In this document: piece by piece, positions 25,237-32,922 of the stretch | How the letters are laid out: each line of letters starts with the position of its first letter | Position numbering within the stretch: position 1 is the stretch's first letter | Assembly (NCBI GenBank): GCA_023411175.1 | Contig: JAEYPB010000029.1 | Location: 1-39,532 of the forward strand | Source of the DNA: Bacillota bacterium | GTDB lineage: Bacteria > Bacillota > Clostridia > Christensenellales > Aristaeellaceae | Length of the DNA stretch: 39,532 nucleotides | Direction: 5' to 3' | Position numbers and translations under genes: made by a program | Notes under the pieces: model-generated | Seen by the model: the letters and a program-made list of their open reading frames with translations, nothing else | The model's database searches: none | Told to the model about the DNA's origin: nothing

Positions 25237-25812
25237 ATGCGCATTGTCGCCGGGGAATTCAGGGGACGCAACCTCTTCGCGCCGGAGGGCGCGGAGACGC
25301 GCCCCACCGCAGACCGGGTGCGCGAATCCATCTACAACATCCTCGCGCTCCGCGTGCCGGGCGCCGAGGTGCTGGATCTGTTCGCAGGCTCCGGCGCGCT
25401 GGCGCTGGAGGCGATCAGCCGGGGCGCGCGATTCGCGGCGCTCTGCGACGTAAGCCGGGACGCCGCCCGCGTGATCGAGCGCAACATCGCGCTTGTTCGG
25501 GCGGAGGACAGAACGCTCTTTGTCCACGCCGACTGGCGGGACGCGCTTTCGCGGCTTCGCGGAAGAAAGTTTTCCATCGTATTCCTCGATCCGCCCTACC
25601 GCATGGAGGATGTCTACGCCTCGGCGGCGGAGGCGATGCGCGCCCTCGGCCTTCTGGCGGAAGGCGCGGTTCTGGTGATGGAGCACGCGGTAGAAACGCC
25701 GCTCAAGCTCCCCACCGGTTTTGAAATTTACGACGAGCGCCGCTACGGCAAAACGGCCGTGGCCCTGGTGCGGGAGAAGCCAGATGATCGCAGTCTACCC
25801 GGGCAGCTTTGA
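25237..25812 (+). CDS. rsmD: 16S rRNA (guanine966-N2)-methyltransferase
   Basis: A 191-aa SAM-dependent enzyme. Motifs are the N-terminal MRIVAGEFRGR, TRPTADRVRESIYNIL, the SAM loop VLDLFAGSGALALEA and the catalytic DPPY (in FLDPPYRM). Length and start match the family. It overlaps coaD by 29 bases, the usual rsmD-coaD pairing of Firmicutes. Confidence 0.95.
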   Translation: MRIVAGEFRGRNLFAPEGAETRPTADRVRESIYNILALRVPGAEVLDLFAGSGALALEAISRGARFAALCDVSRDAARVIERNIALVRAEDRTLFVHADWRDALSRLRGRKFSIVFLDPPYRMEDVYASAAEAMRALGLLAEGAVLVMEHAVETPLKLPTGFEIYDERRYGKTAVALVREKPDDRSLPGQL

Positions 25813-26266
25813 CCCGCCCACCGTGGGGCATCTGGACATCATCCGGCGGTCGTCGGCGCTGTTTGACAAGGTGTACGTGGCGGTCCTCATAAACCCCGTC
25901 AAGCGCCCGATGTTTTCCGCCGAGACCAGGCGGGCCCTGCTGGCGCGCTGCGCTGAAAACCTTTCCAACGTGGAGGTGCTCTCCGACACCGGCCTTCTGG
26001 CGGATGTCGCCCGCCGCCTGGGCGCCGACTGCGTGGTCAAGGGGCTTCGCAGCGAGGCGGACTACGCCGCCGAGCGCTCCGCAGCCGCCGCGATGCAGGC
26101 TATGTTCGGGATGGAGACGCTGTTTCTCCCCTCCGACCCGTCCATTGACTACGTGAGCGCGTCCATCGCGCGAGAGATGATGTCCTTCGGCCGCGCGCCG
26201 CGCGGGCTGGTGCCCGACAAAATACTTGATGAGATCATGGCCGCCTTCCGGGCGAGCAGGGGTTAA
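25784..26266 (+). CDS. coaD: phosphopantetheine adenylyltransferase
   Basis: A 160-aa enzyme of coenzyme A synthesis. Motifs are YPGSFDPPTVGHLDII with the T-x-G-H nucleotidyltransferase site, KGLRSEADYAAE, and YVSASIAREM near the C-terminus. The ATG at 25784 lies inside the end of rsmD with GGGAGA upstream. Confidence 0.96.
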   Translation: MIAVYPGSFDPPTVGHLDIIRRSSALFDKVYVAVLINPVKRPMFSAETRRALLARCAENLSNVEVLSDTGLLADVARRLGADCVVKGLRSEADYAAERSAAAAMQAMFGMETLFLPSDPSIDYVSASIAREMMSFGRAPRGLVPDKILDEIMAAFRASRG

Positions 26267-26289
26267 CGATTCGCAAGGGGGATGAACCT

Positions 26290-26952
26290 ATGGACCGCGA
26301 GCAGGACAAGTTCTTCGATGAGGAGCGCAAGCCGCATCCGCAGGCTGAAATGCGCCCCGATCACGGCGCGGAAAGCACGGCGCCCTACGAGAACGACAAC
26401 GACCACAAGTATCTGATGACGCTGCTCGATTATATGCAGGACGCCATTGAGAGCGGCAGCTCCGTGCCGCTGACCAGCAAGCGCCTGATCGACGCGAACA
26501 TGTGCCTCGACATCCTGAAGGACATCCGGGGCAACCTGCCGCTGGCCATCCAGTACGCCGAGCAGGTGCTGCACGACCGCGAGCGCATCCTGTCCACCGC
26601 CGAGCGCACCGCCGCCAGCAAGATCCAGTCCGCCGACGTCCGCGCCAACGCCGCGCTGGACGACGCCGCCGACCGTTCACAGGAAATCCTGGAGCAGGCC
26701 GAGAGCCGTGCCGACAAGATCATCAAGGACGCCGAGATCCGCGCCCGCGCGATGATCGATCAGAACGCCATCACCGCAGCCGCCCAGAACGAGGCCCGGG
26801 AGATCGTCAACGAAGCCCGCGCCGAGGCCACCGAGCGCCGCTTGGAGGCCAGCGACTACGCCGAAAACCTGATGATCAACGTGGAGAAGGAGCTGCAGCG
26901 CGCCGCCGACATGATTCGCCAGCGCAGGCAGCAGCTGACGAGTCCGCAATAA
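26290..26952 (+). CDS. coiled-coil protein following coaD (DivIVA/V-ATPase-H-like helix)
   Basis: A 220-aa protein without signal peptide or membrane segment. Residues 1-35 are acidic and polar, about 40-75 are a compact helical part (LMTLLDYMQDAIESG), and 80-215 form a long Ala/Glu/Arg-rich helix (ILEQAESRADKIIKDAEIRA and similar). The pattern recalls DivIVA tails and ATP-synthase b/H-type stalks, but this may be only composition. It follows coaD by 23 bases with AAGGGGG before the ATG, and the operon ends at the terminator at 27055. Confidence 0.8.
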   Translation: MDREQDKFFDEERKPHPQAEMRPDHGAESTAPYENDNDHKYLMTLLDYMQDAIESGSSVPLTSKRLIDANMCLDILKDIRGNLPLAIQYAEQVLHDRERILSTAERTAASKIQSADVRANAALDDAADRSQEILEQAESRADKIIKDAEIRARAMIDQNAITAAAQNEAREIVNEARAEATERRLEASDYAENLMINVEKELQRAADMIRQRRQQLTSPQ

Positions 26953-27002
26953 TCAAGGCAAAAGAACCTCGCTGCGCGATTTTCATTTGCATAAGGACGG
27001 CA

Positions 27003-27037
27003 AAGCCCCTGTGCATCCGGGATGCACGGCCGGGGCT
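27003..27037. other. two-part hairpin
   Basis: Outer arms AAGCCCC (27003-27009) and GGGGCTT (27031-27037) enclose GTGCATCC/GGATGCAC. It has no T-run and stands just before the strong terminator at 27055; it may help stabilise the 3' end. Confidence 0.55.
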
Positions 27038-27054
27038 TCGCTCGAACAAGTATA

Positions 27055-27097
27055 GGCAACCGGAGGACGCACATGTCGTCCTCCGGTTGCCTTTTTT
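27055..27097 (+). terminator. rho-independent terminator of the coaD group
   Basis: A perfect 15-bp stem (27055-27069 with 27077-27091), loop of 7, then TTTTTT (27092-27097). Confidence 0.95.
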
Positions 27098-27100
27098 CTA

Positions 27101-27118
27101 TCGGGGCCGCGGCCCCGA
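27101..27118. other. 18-bp GC palindrome
   Basis: A perfect palindrome (arms TCGGGGCCG and CGGCCCCGA) directly after the T-run of the plus-strand terminator. Purpose unknown. Confidence 0.5.
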
Positions 27119-27157
27119 GCCCCGGCGGGCATCCCTTTCCGTTTGCGGGTTCGGTTT

Positions 27158-27192
27158 GAAAAAGCCGCGCTTCAAAATCTGAACGCGGCTTT
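27158..27192 (-). terminator. rho-independent terminator of the sensor kinase gene
   Basis: Read on the minus strand: AAAGCCGCG and CGCGGCTTT (27184-27192 with 27161-27169) around a partly paired middle (TTCA/TGAA), ending in TTTTTC. It lies 20 bases after the kinase stop. Confidence 0.85.
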
Positions 27193-27211
27193 GCCTGTGT
27201 GATAAAGCGCC

Positions 27212-28075
27212 TCAACCCGCCTGAACGGGTTTGGGGATTGAGCCGGTGAAGCGCGTGGCATACTCGTCGGAGAAGACCTCGATGTGTCCGCCATAGGATT
27301 CCAGAATCTCCCGTACGATGGACAGCCCCATGCCACGCCCCTCGCCGCGGGTGCTGACACCTGGCTCAAAGATCGCGTCCACCATGTCCGGGTCGATGGC
27401 GGGGCCGTTGTTCTCCACAAAGAAGGTGAATTCCCGGAGCGTCTCGCCGACGAACACCGTCAGCCGAGCGCCGTCCTGCCCCTTGAGGGCGTCCAGCGCG
27501 TTGTCGATCAGGTTGCCCAGCACCCGGCACAGCTCCCAGTCCGCGACCGGGATGTCGGTCCAGGCCGACGCGGTTTCGAGCTTCGCCTCGATGTTCCGCC
27601 CCCTGCACTCCGATAACTTCGCCGCAAGCAGCGCGTTGACGGCGGGGATGGCGGTCTTCAGCGCCTCGCCGACCCGCTGGACGTCGCCGTACACCTGCTC
27701 GATGTAGGCGCGGGCCTCGTCGTTTGCGCCCATGTCGATCAGCCCGAAGGCCACCTGCAGGTGGTTCATGAAGTCATGCCGCTGTGCACGCAGCGTGCCG
27801 TTGAGCTCGTTGACGCGGCCGAGGGCGTCCTCCAGCATGTCGCTCTCGCGGTTGAGCCTGCGGGCGGCGAACGCGTCGCGGATGTCCAGCGTCGCGCCCC
27901 AGATCACCACCAGCGCCATGCCGGAAAGCGCCGCCTGCTCCAGCTTTCCGGTGAAGGCGGTATCGCCCACCACCAGCGCCAGGATCGCCACCGTCAGCGC
28001 CGCCAAAATCTGCAAGGCGTTAATAAAGATGGCGTAGGCCGCCGTCTTTTCCAATTCAATGTGACGCCTGCGCAT
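27212..28075 (-). CDS. orphan sensor histidine kinase (Spo0B/DcuS-type dimerisation helix)
   Basis: A 287-aa kinase. Two membrane segments near the N-terminus (about 15-37 and 48-65) leave almost no outer domain. The phospho-acceptor motif is RAQRHDFMNHLQVAFGLID, the short form seen in Spo0B, DcuS and CitA relatives. The HATPase domain has NLIDNALDAL (N box) and STRGEGRGMGLSIV (G box). ATG 28075 is chosen because GAGGGGG sits 6 bases upstream; two earlier ATGs (28081, 28090) are too close to it. No response regulator is adjacent, so its partner is elsewhere. Confidence 0.88.
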   Translation of the reverse strand: MRRRHIELEKTAAYAIFINALQILAALTVAILALVVGDTAFTGKLEQAALSGMALVVIWGATLDIRDAFAARRLNRESDMLEDALGRVNELNGTLRAQRHDFMNHLQVAFGLIDMGANDEARAYIEQVYGDVQRVGEALKTAIPAVNALLAAKLSECRGRNIEAKLETASAWTDIPVADWELCRVLGNLIDNALDALKGQDGARLTVFVGETLREFTFFVENNGPAIDPDMVDAIFEPGVSTRGEGRGMGLSIVREILESYGGHIEVFSDEYATRFTGSIPKPVQAG

Positions 28076-28186
28076 GGGCATCCCCCTCAAAATGATCCTC
28101 CGGCCCAGCCGCTGTCGGGCGGCGCAAACCCACCCTCGCCCCCACGCGAGCGCGGGACGGCGGAATGCCGCGCTTCCGGCTCGAAC

Positions 28187-28195
28187 AGTATACCA
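28187..28195 (-). promoter_or_regulatory. extended -10 promoter of the sensor kinase gene
   Basis: TGGTATACT on the minus strand (28187-28195). It lies back to back with the plus-strand promoter at 28211-28219, only 15 bases apart. Confidence 0.6.
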
Positions 28196-28210
28196 TACCG
28201 CCGTTGAATA

Positions 28211-28219
28211 TGCTATAAT
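28211..28219 (+). promoter_or_regulatory. extended -10 promoter of the araD operon
   Basis: TGCTATAAT (28211-28219), a perfect extended -10, 35 bases before the araD ATG at 28255. Confidence 0.72.
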
Positions 28220-28254
28220 ACCAAATAAGAAACGATGCCAAGGAGGAATATGAA

Positions 28255-28959
28255 ATGCTCTCCAAGCTGAAAAAACTCGTCTGCGACGCCAACCTGCTTC
28301 TGCCCAAGTACGGCCTCGTCACCTTCACCTGGGGCAACGTGTCCGCCATCGACCGCGAAAAGGGGCTTGTGGTCATCAAGCCCAGCGGCGTGGAGTACGA
28401 CGTGATGAAGCCCGAGCACATGGTGGTGGTGGACCTCGACGGCAACCGCGTGGAGGGCGACCTGAACCCCTCCAGCGATACGCCCACGCACCTGGAGCTC
28501 TACCGCCGCTTCGGCGGGCTGGGCGGCATCGTGCACACCCACTCCCGCTTCGCCACCTCCTTCGCGCAGGCCGAACGGGACCTTCCCTGCCTGGGCACCA
28601 CCCACGCCGACTACTTCTACGGCAGCGTGCCGCTGACCCGCATGCTGACCCCGGAGGAGATTCAGGACGACTACGAACTCAACACCGGCCGCGTGATCGT
28701 CGAGACCTTCGAGACGATGAACCTCGACCCCCTCGCCACCCCCGCGGTTTTGGTGCGCAAGCACGGCCCCTTCGCCTGGGGCAAGAACCCGATGAAGGCC
28801 GTCGAAAACGCCGCGGTGCTGGAGGAAGTCGCCCACATGGCATCCATCGCCCACCGGCTCAACGTCAACGTGGAACCGGCGCCCCAGTCGGTTATGGACA
28901 AGCACTACTTCCGCAAGCACGGCGCGGGCGCCTACTACGGCCAGGGCGGCGAGCACTGA
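28255..28959 (+). CDS. araD: L-ribulose-5-phosphate 4-epimerase
   Basis: A 234-aa class II aldolase-fold epimerase (L-ribulose 5-phosphate to D-xylulose 5-phosphate). All landmarks of E. coli AraD are in place: WGNVSA, IKPSGVEY, SSDTPTH, the metal ligands in IVHTHS, the catalytic Asp in HADYFYG, KHGPFAWGK, and the C-terminal DKHYFRKHGAGAYYGQ with the catalytic Tyr. These distinguish it from L-fuculose-phosphate aldolase. It is first in an operon with a PHP protein and fkp; no araA or araB is in the window. Confidence 0.94.
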   Translation: MLSKLKKLVCDANLLLPKYGLVTFTWGNVSAIDREKGLVVIKPSGVEYDVMKPEHMVVVDLDGNRVEGDLNPSSDTPTHLELYRRFGGLGGIVHTHSRFATSFAQAERDLPCLGTTHADYFYGSVPLTRMLTPEEIQDDYELNTGRVIVETFETMNLDPLATPAVLVRKHGPFAWGKNPMKAVENAAVLEEVAHMASIAHRLNVNVEPAPQSVMDKHYFRKHGAGAYYGQGGEH

Positions 28960-29000
28960 GCGCCTGACCCGGCGGACTACCGAAAGATTGGAATTGACGC

Positions 29001-29825
29001 ATGTACGCAGACCTGCACATCCACACCACCCATTCCGACAGCTCCTTTGACCCCGAGCGGGTCGTCCGGGAGGCGGTTTTAAACGGCGTGGGGCTCATCG
29101 CGATCACCGACCACGAGCTCTTCTCCGGCAGCCTTGAAGCCGAGCCCCTCGCCCGCCGGGCGGGGCTGGGCTTCATCCGCGCGCTGGAGACCGAGTGCCG
29201 CTTTGGCGGCCGCTTCCACCACCTCCTGGCCTACGGCGTGGATTTCTTCGAGCCGTGCTTTCACGCGATGGTCGGAGAAAACCGCGAAACGCTGGACGAT
29301 ATGAGCGTCGAGTTGATCCGCCGCATGGCGCCGGAGTACCCCGGCATCTCCCTCGAGGACTTCGAGGCCTTCGAGCGGGACGCGCTCTTTGGCGGCTGGA
29401 AGGGACTGGAATACTTCTATAAGCGCGGCGTGACCCAGGCCATCCGGGACGGCATCCCCCTCTACGCCGAATACGGCGTCACCTACGAGGACGCGGGCTT
29501 TCCCGAAATCGACGAAACCATCGCCGCCATCCACTTGGCCGGCGGCCGGGCGGTGCTGGCCCACCCCTGGGCGACGGTGCCCCACCCGGACGAGGACGCC
29601 TTCATGGAAAACGTCGCCGCGCTCGTGGATAGAGGGCTGGACGGTGTGGAGTGCTTCTATCCGCTGCACGCGCCGCAGATCACAAAGCGGCTCGTCGACT
29701 TCTGCCGCGGGCGCGACCTGATCGTCACCGCGGGTTCCGACTGCCACGGCAACTTCGGCCGCGCCCGCGTCGGACAGATGGACATCCCCATCGAAGCGCT
29801 GACGCTGAAAGGACTGGACAAATGA
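29001..29825 (+). CDS. PHP-domain metal-dependent phosphoesterase
   Basis: A 274-aa protein of the PHP family (as in YciV-type and histidinol-phosphatase-like enzymes). Metal-site motifs are DLHIHTTHSD, AITDHELF, the central LAHPWATVPH and the C-terminal GSDCHG. Substrate unknown. The distance from araD is 41 bases and its stop overlaps the fkp start (ATGA), so it probably acts with Fkp, perhaps as a sugar phosphatase; this is inference. Confidence 0.9.
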   Translation: MYADLHIHTTHSDSSFDPERVVREAVLNGVGLIAITDHELFSGSLEAEPLARRAGLGFIRALETECRFGGRFHHLLAYGVDFFEPCFHAMVGENRETLDDMSVELIRRMAPEYPGISLEDFEAFERDALFGGWKGLEYFYKRGVTQAIRDGIPLYAEYGVTYEDAGFPEIDETIAAIHLAGGRAVLAHPWATVPHPDEDAFMENVAALVDRGLDGVECFYPLHAPQITKRLVDFCRGRDLIVTAGSDCHGNFGRARVGQMDIPIEALTLKGLDK

Positions 29826-32800
29826 GGGACCTTCGCCAGATGTTCCTGGAGCAGTCCTACCGGGACGCCTACGGCTTTTACCGCCAGTCGCTGGCGGAGG
29901 ACGAGCGCCTGCCCGGCTGGGATTACGTGATCCTGACCGCTTCCAATGAAGCACAGGCCGCCTCCTACCGCCGACAGATCGACTACCGCCTGGAAAAAGG
30001 CATGCTGCCCAAGTCGACACGCTACCACGTGCTGCCCGACCCGGACGGCGCGCGCATCGGCTCTGGCGGCGCGACGATGGCGGCGCTAAACCATATCCGC
30101 ACCCTCGAAGGCCCGAACCCGCTCCGCGGCCGCCGGGCGCTCATCATCCACTCCGGCGGCGACAGCCGGCGCGCGCCCCAGTACTCCGCCTGCGGCAAGC
30201 TGTTTTCGCCGGTGCCGCGGACGCTCGCGAACGGCCGGCGCTCCACGCTGTTTGACGAATTCATCATCGGCATGAGCGCGGTGCCCGGAAGGATGAAGGA
30301 CGGCATCCTGGTCGTCTCGGGCGACGTGCTGCTATTGTTCAACCCGCTGCAGATCGACTTTCACTTTGAAGGCGCGGCGGCGCTCTCGGTGCGCGAAGGG
30401 ATCGACCACGGTGTACAGCACGGCGTGTTCCTGCCCAGCGCGGACGGCGGCGTGGCACGGTTTTTGCACAAGCTGCCGGAGGCCGCGCTCCGTGAAGCGG
30501 GCGCGGTGGACGAAATGGGCCGCGTCGCGCTGGACACCGGCGCGGTATTGATGGACGGCGCGCTGTGCGCGAGCCTTCTCAGCCTGATCGAGACAAACGG
30601 CGAGGTGGACGGCCAGAAGCTTCGCGCCTGCCTGTCCCCGAAGGCGCGGCTCAGCTTCTACGCGGACTTCCTCTACCCGCTGGCGGCGGACGCCACGCTG
30701 GAAAAGTACCATCTGGAAAAGCCGGAAGGCGACTTTACGCCGGAGCTTCGCGCGCTGCGCTCGGCGCTGTGGCCGCTCCTCAGGCGGTATCGGCTGGGGC
30801 TCATCAACCTGTCCCCCGCTTCGTTCATCCACTTCGGCACCACGCGGGAGCTGGTCTCCTTCGTCTGCGATGAGGTGGCGGACTACGAGGCGCTCGGCTG
30901 GCGGCGCATGGTGTCCTCAAACCGCGAGGAAGGCGACTACGCCGCCTCCGGCAGCTTCATTCACCCCGGCGCGCGGGTGGGCGCGGGCAGCTATGTGGAA
31001 GACAGCCTGCTCGGCGCGGGCACCGTCGTCGGCCGGGGCGCGGTGGTCTCGTCTGCGACGCTCTCGGGCGAGCGGGTGCCGGACCAGACGGCGCTGCACG
31101 TTGTAAAACTGACAGACGGGCGCTTCTCCGCCCGGCTGTACGGCGTACAGGACAACCCGAAGGACGCGGTTTTCCTGGGCCGCCCCCTTCAAAAGCTCAT
31201 GGAGCGAATGCGTTTAAAGCCGGAGGACATCTGGGACGGGCCGGAGCGCACGCTGTGGACCGCCCGGCTCTTCCCCGTCCGGAATACCGCCATCGACGCC
31301 GCCCGCGCCGCGCTGGCCCTCGTAGCGGAGCCCCATCTGACGGCCGAGCTCCGCACGGCGGGCGACCTGCGCCTCGCCGAGGCGCTGCCGGAGGGCGACC
31401 GGATCAGCCTCAAGGAGGGCTTCGAGCGGGCCGACGGCCAGGCCATCCTCGACTGGCAGGATGCGCTGGATGAGCGGGTGCGCGTCGAGAACCTTCTCGG
31501 CATCATCGAGGCGCGCAAGCCCGTCTCGGACGCCGCCCGCGCCTTTGCCGGGCGTGAGCCCACGCCCCGGCAGATAGACCGCCTTTTAAAGCGCGCGGAC
31601 GCGATGGAAAAGCCGGGCGGCATGCCCTCCGGCGCGATCCGCGTAAGCTACTACCTGTCGAGGCTCTGCCCCTCCCGCCGATCGCATTTTGAAGGCGAAG
31701 CCTTCCGGCTGATCCGCGACGCGATCCACGGGGAGTGCGTGCGCCGCATGTCGTTTGACGACGGCCTCGCAATACGAAAGGACAAGTCCTCCGTCCACCT
31801 GCCGCTTCGGGTCAACTTTGGCGGCGGCTGGTCGGACACGCCGCCCTACTGCAACGAAAACGGCGGCACGGTGCTCAACGCGGCGATCCGCGTAGGCGGG
31901 CGGCTGCCGGTGGAGGCGAAGCTCGAGCGCATTTCGGAGAAGATGCTGGTGTTCGCCAGCGGCGACTCCGGCGCTTACGGCGAATTCACCGACATCGAAA
32001 AGGCGCTGGACTGCTCCAATCCCTTCGACCCCTTTGCGCTGCACAAGGCCACGCTGGTGGCCTCCGGCCTCCTGCCCGCCCGGGCGTCGCAGCCATTGGG
32101 CGAGATCCTGACGCGCCTCGGCGGCGGCTTCAAGCTGTCCACCCAGGTCCGGGGCATCCCGAGGGGTTCGGGGCTGGGCACCAGCAGCATCCTGGCCGGC
32201 GCGTGCGTCGCCGCCATCGCGGACTTCTTCGGCATCGAGACGACGCTGCACGAGAAAATCGGCCGCGTGCTCTGCGCGGAACAGTTGATGTCCACCGGCG
32301 GCGGCTGGCAGGACCAGGCCGGCGGCATGATCCCCGGCATAAAGCTCCTGACCAGTGCGCCCGGCGCGTGGCAGGAGATCGCCGTTGAATCGGTCAGCCC
32401 GCCGGAGGAAACCATGCAGGCGCTGGAAGCGCGCTTCTGCCTGATCTACACCGGGCAGCGCCGCCTCGCGCGGGGGCTTCTGCGCGAGGTCATGGGCCGC
32501 TACATCGCGGGCGATCCGGAGGCCGCGTCCATCCTGCGGGACATTCAGGCGCTGGCGCGGGACATGGCGCGCGCACTGGAATCGGGCGATCTCATGGGCT
32601 TTTCAAAGATGCTCAGCCAGCATTGGGCGCTTTCCAAGCGGCTGGACGCGGGCGGCACCAACACCTGCATCGACCTGATCTTCGTCGCCGCGGACGACCT
32701 CCTCTCGGGAAAGATGATCTGCGGCGCGGGCGGCGGCGGATACCTGCAGGCCGTCATGAAGGAGGGCGTGACGCTGGAGATGCTGAACCGCCGCCTGTCG

Positions 32801-32854
32801 GAGGCCTTCCCCGGCACCGGCGTCGCCGCCTGGAAGTGCGGCTTCAACGTTTGA
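29822..32854 (+). CDS. fkp: bifunctional L-fucokinase / fucose-1-phosphate guanylyltransferase-like protein
   Basis: A 1010-aa protein. The N-terminal half is a fucose-1-phosphate guanylyltransferase-type domain: RIGSGGATMAAL (residues 78-89) and HSGGDSRRAPQYSACGKLF (110-128). A short left-handed-helix-like stretch follows (SGSFIHPGARVGAGSYVEDS). The C-terminal part is a GHMP kinase: LPLRVNFGGGWSDTPPYC (about 658-675), PRGSGLGTSSILAGA (about 780) and ICGAGGGGYLQ (about 967). The layout equals Bacteroides Fkp (about 950 aa) and the plant enzyme, which make GDP-L-fucose from L-fucose in two steps. The start at 29822 is on the ATGA overlap with the PHP gene. No fucosyltransferase is seen, and a heptose or other deoxysugar substrate is possible. 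Confidence 0.9.
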   Translation: MRDLRQMFLEQSYRDAYGFYRQSLAEDERLPGWDYVILTASNEAQAASYRRQIDYRLEKGMLPKSTRYHVLPDPDGARIGSGGATMAALNHIRTLEGPNPLRGRRALIIHSGGDSRRAPQYSACGKLFSPVPRTLANGRRSTLFDEFIIGMSAVPGRMKDGILVVSGDVLLLFNPLQIDFHFEGAAALSVREGIDHGVQHGVFLPSADGGVARFLHKLPEAALREAGAVDEMGRVALDTGAVLMDGALCASLLSLIETNGEVDGQKLRACLSPKARLSFYADFLYPLAADATLEKYHLEKPEGDFTPELRALRSALWPLLRRYRLGLINLSPASFIHFGTTRELVSFVCDEVADYEALGWRRMVSSNREEGDYAASGSFIHPGARVGAGSYVEDSLLGAGTVVGRGAVVSSATLSGERVPDQTALHVVKLTDGRFSARLYGVQDNPKDAVFLGRPLQKLMERMRLKPEDIWDGPERTLWTARLFPVRNTAIDAARAALALVAEPHLTAELRTAGDLRLAEALPEGDRISLKEGFERADGQAILDWQDALDERVRVENLLGIIEARKPVSDAARAFAGREPTPRQIDRLLKRADAMEKPGGMPSGAIRVSYYLSRLCPSRRSHFEGEAFRLIRDAIHGECVRRMSFDDGLAIRKDKSSVHLPLRVNFGGGWSDTPPYCNENGGTVLNAAIRVGGRLPVEAKLERISEKMLVFASGDSGAYGEFTDIEKALDCSNPFDPFALHKATLVASGLLPARASQPLGEILTRLGGGFKLSTQVRGIPRGSGLGTSSILAGACVAAIADFFGIETTLHEKIGRVLCAEQLMSTGGGWQDQAGGMIPGIKLLTSAPGAWQEIAVESVSPPEETMQALEARFCLIYTGQRRLARGLLREVMGRYIAGDPEAASILRDIQALARDMARALESGDLMGFSKMLSQHWALSKRLDAGGTNTCIDLIFVAADDLLSGKMICGAGGGGYLQAVMKEGVTLEMLNRRLSEAFPGTGVAAWKCGFNV

Positions 32855-32866
32855 CCCATGAAAATA

Positions 32867-32898
32867 TTGGAGCCCGCGCACAAAAACGCGGGCTCCAA
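32867..32898. terminator. bidirectional terminator hairpin
   Basis: A perfect 12-bp stem (32867-32878 with 32887-32898, arms TTGGAGCCCGCG and CGCGGGCTCCAA), loop of 8. It separates the convergent fkp and glycosyltransferase genes. No strong T-run on the plus strand; TATTTT follows on the minus strand. Confidence 0.75.
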
Positions 32899-32922
32899 CC
32901 GTTGATAAACACGTCATTTGCC

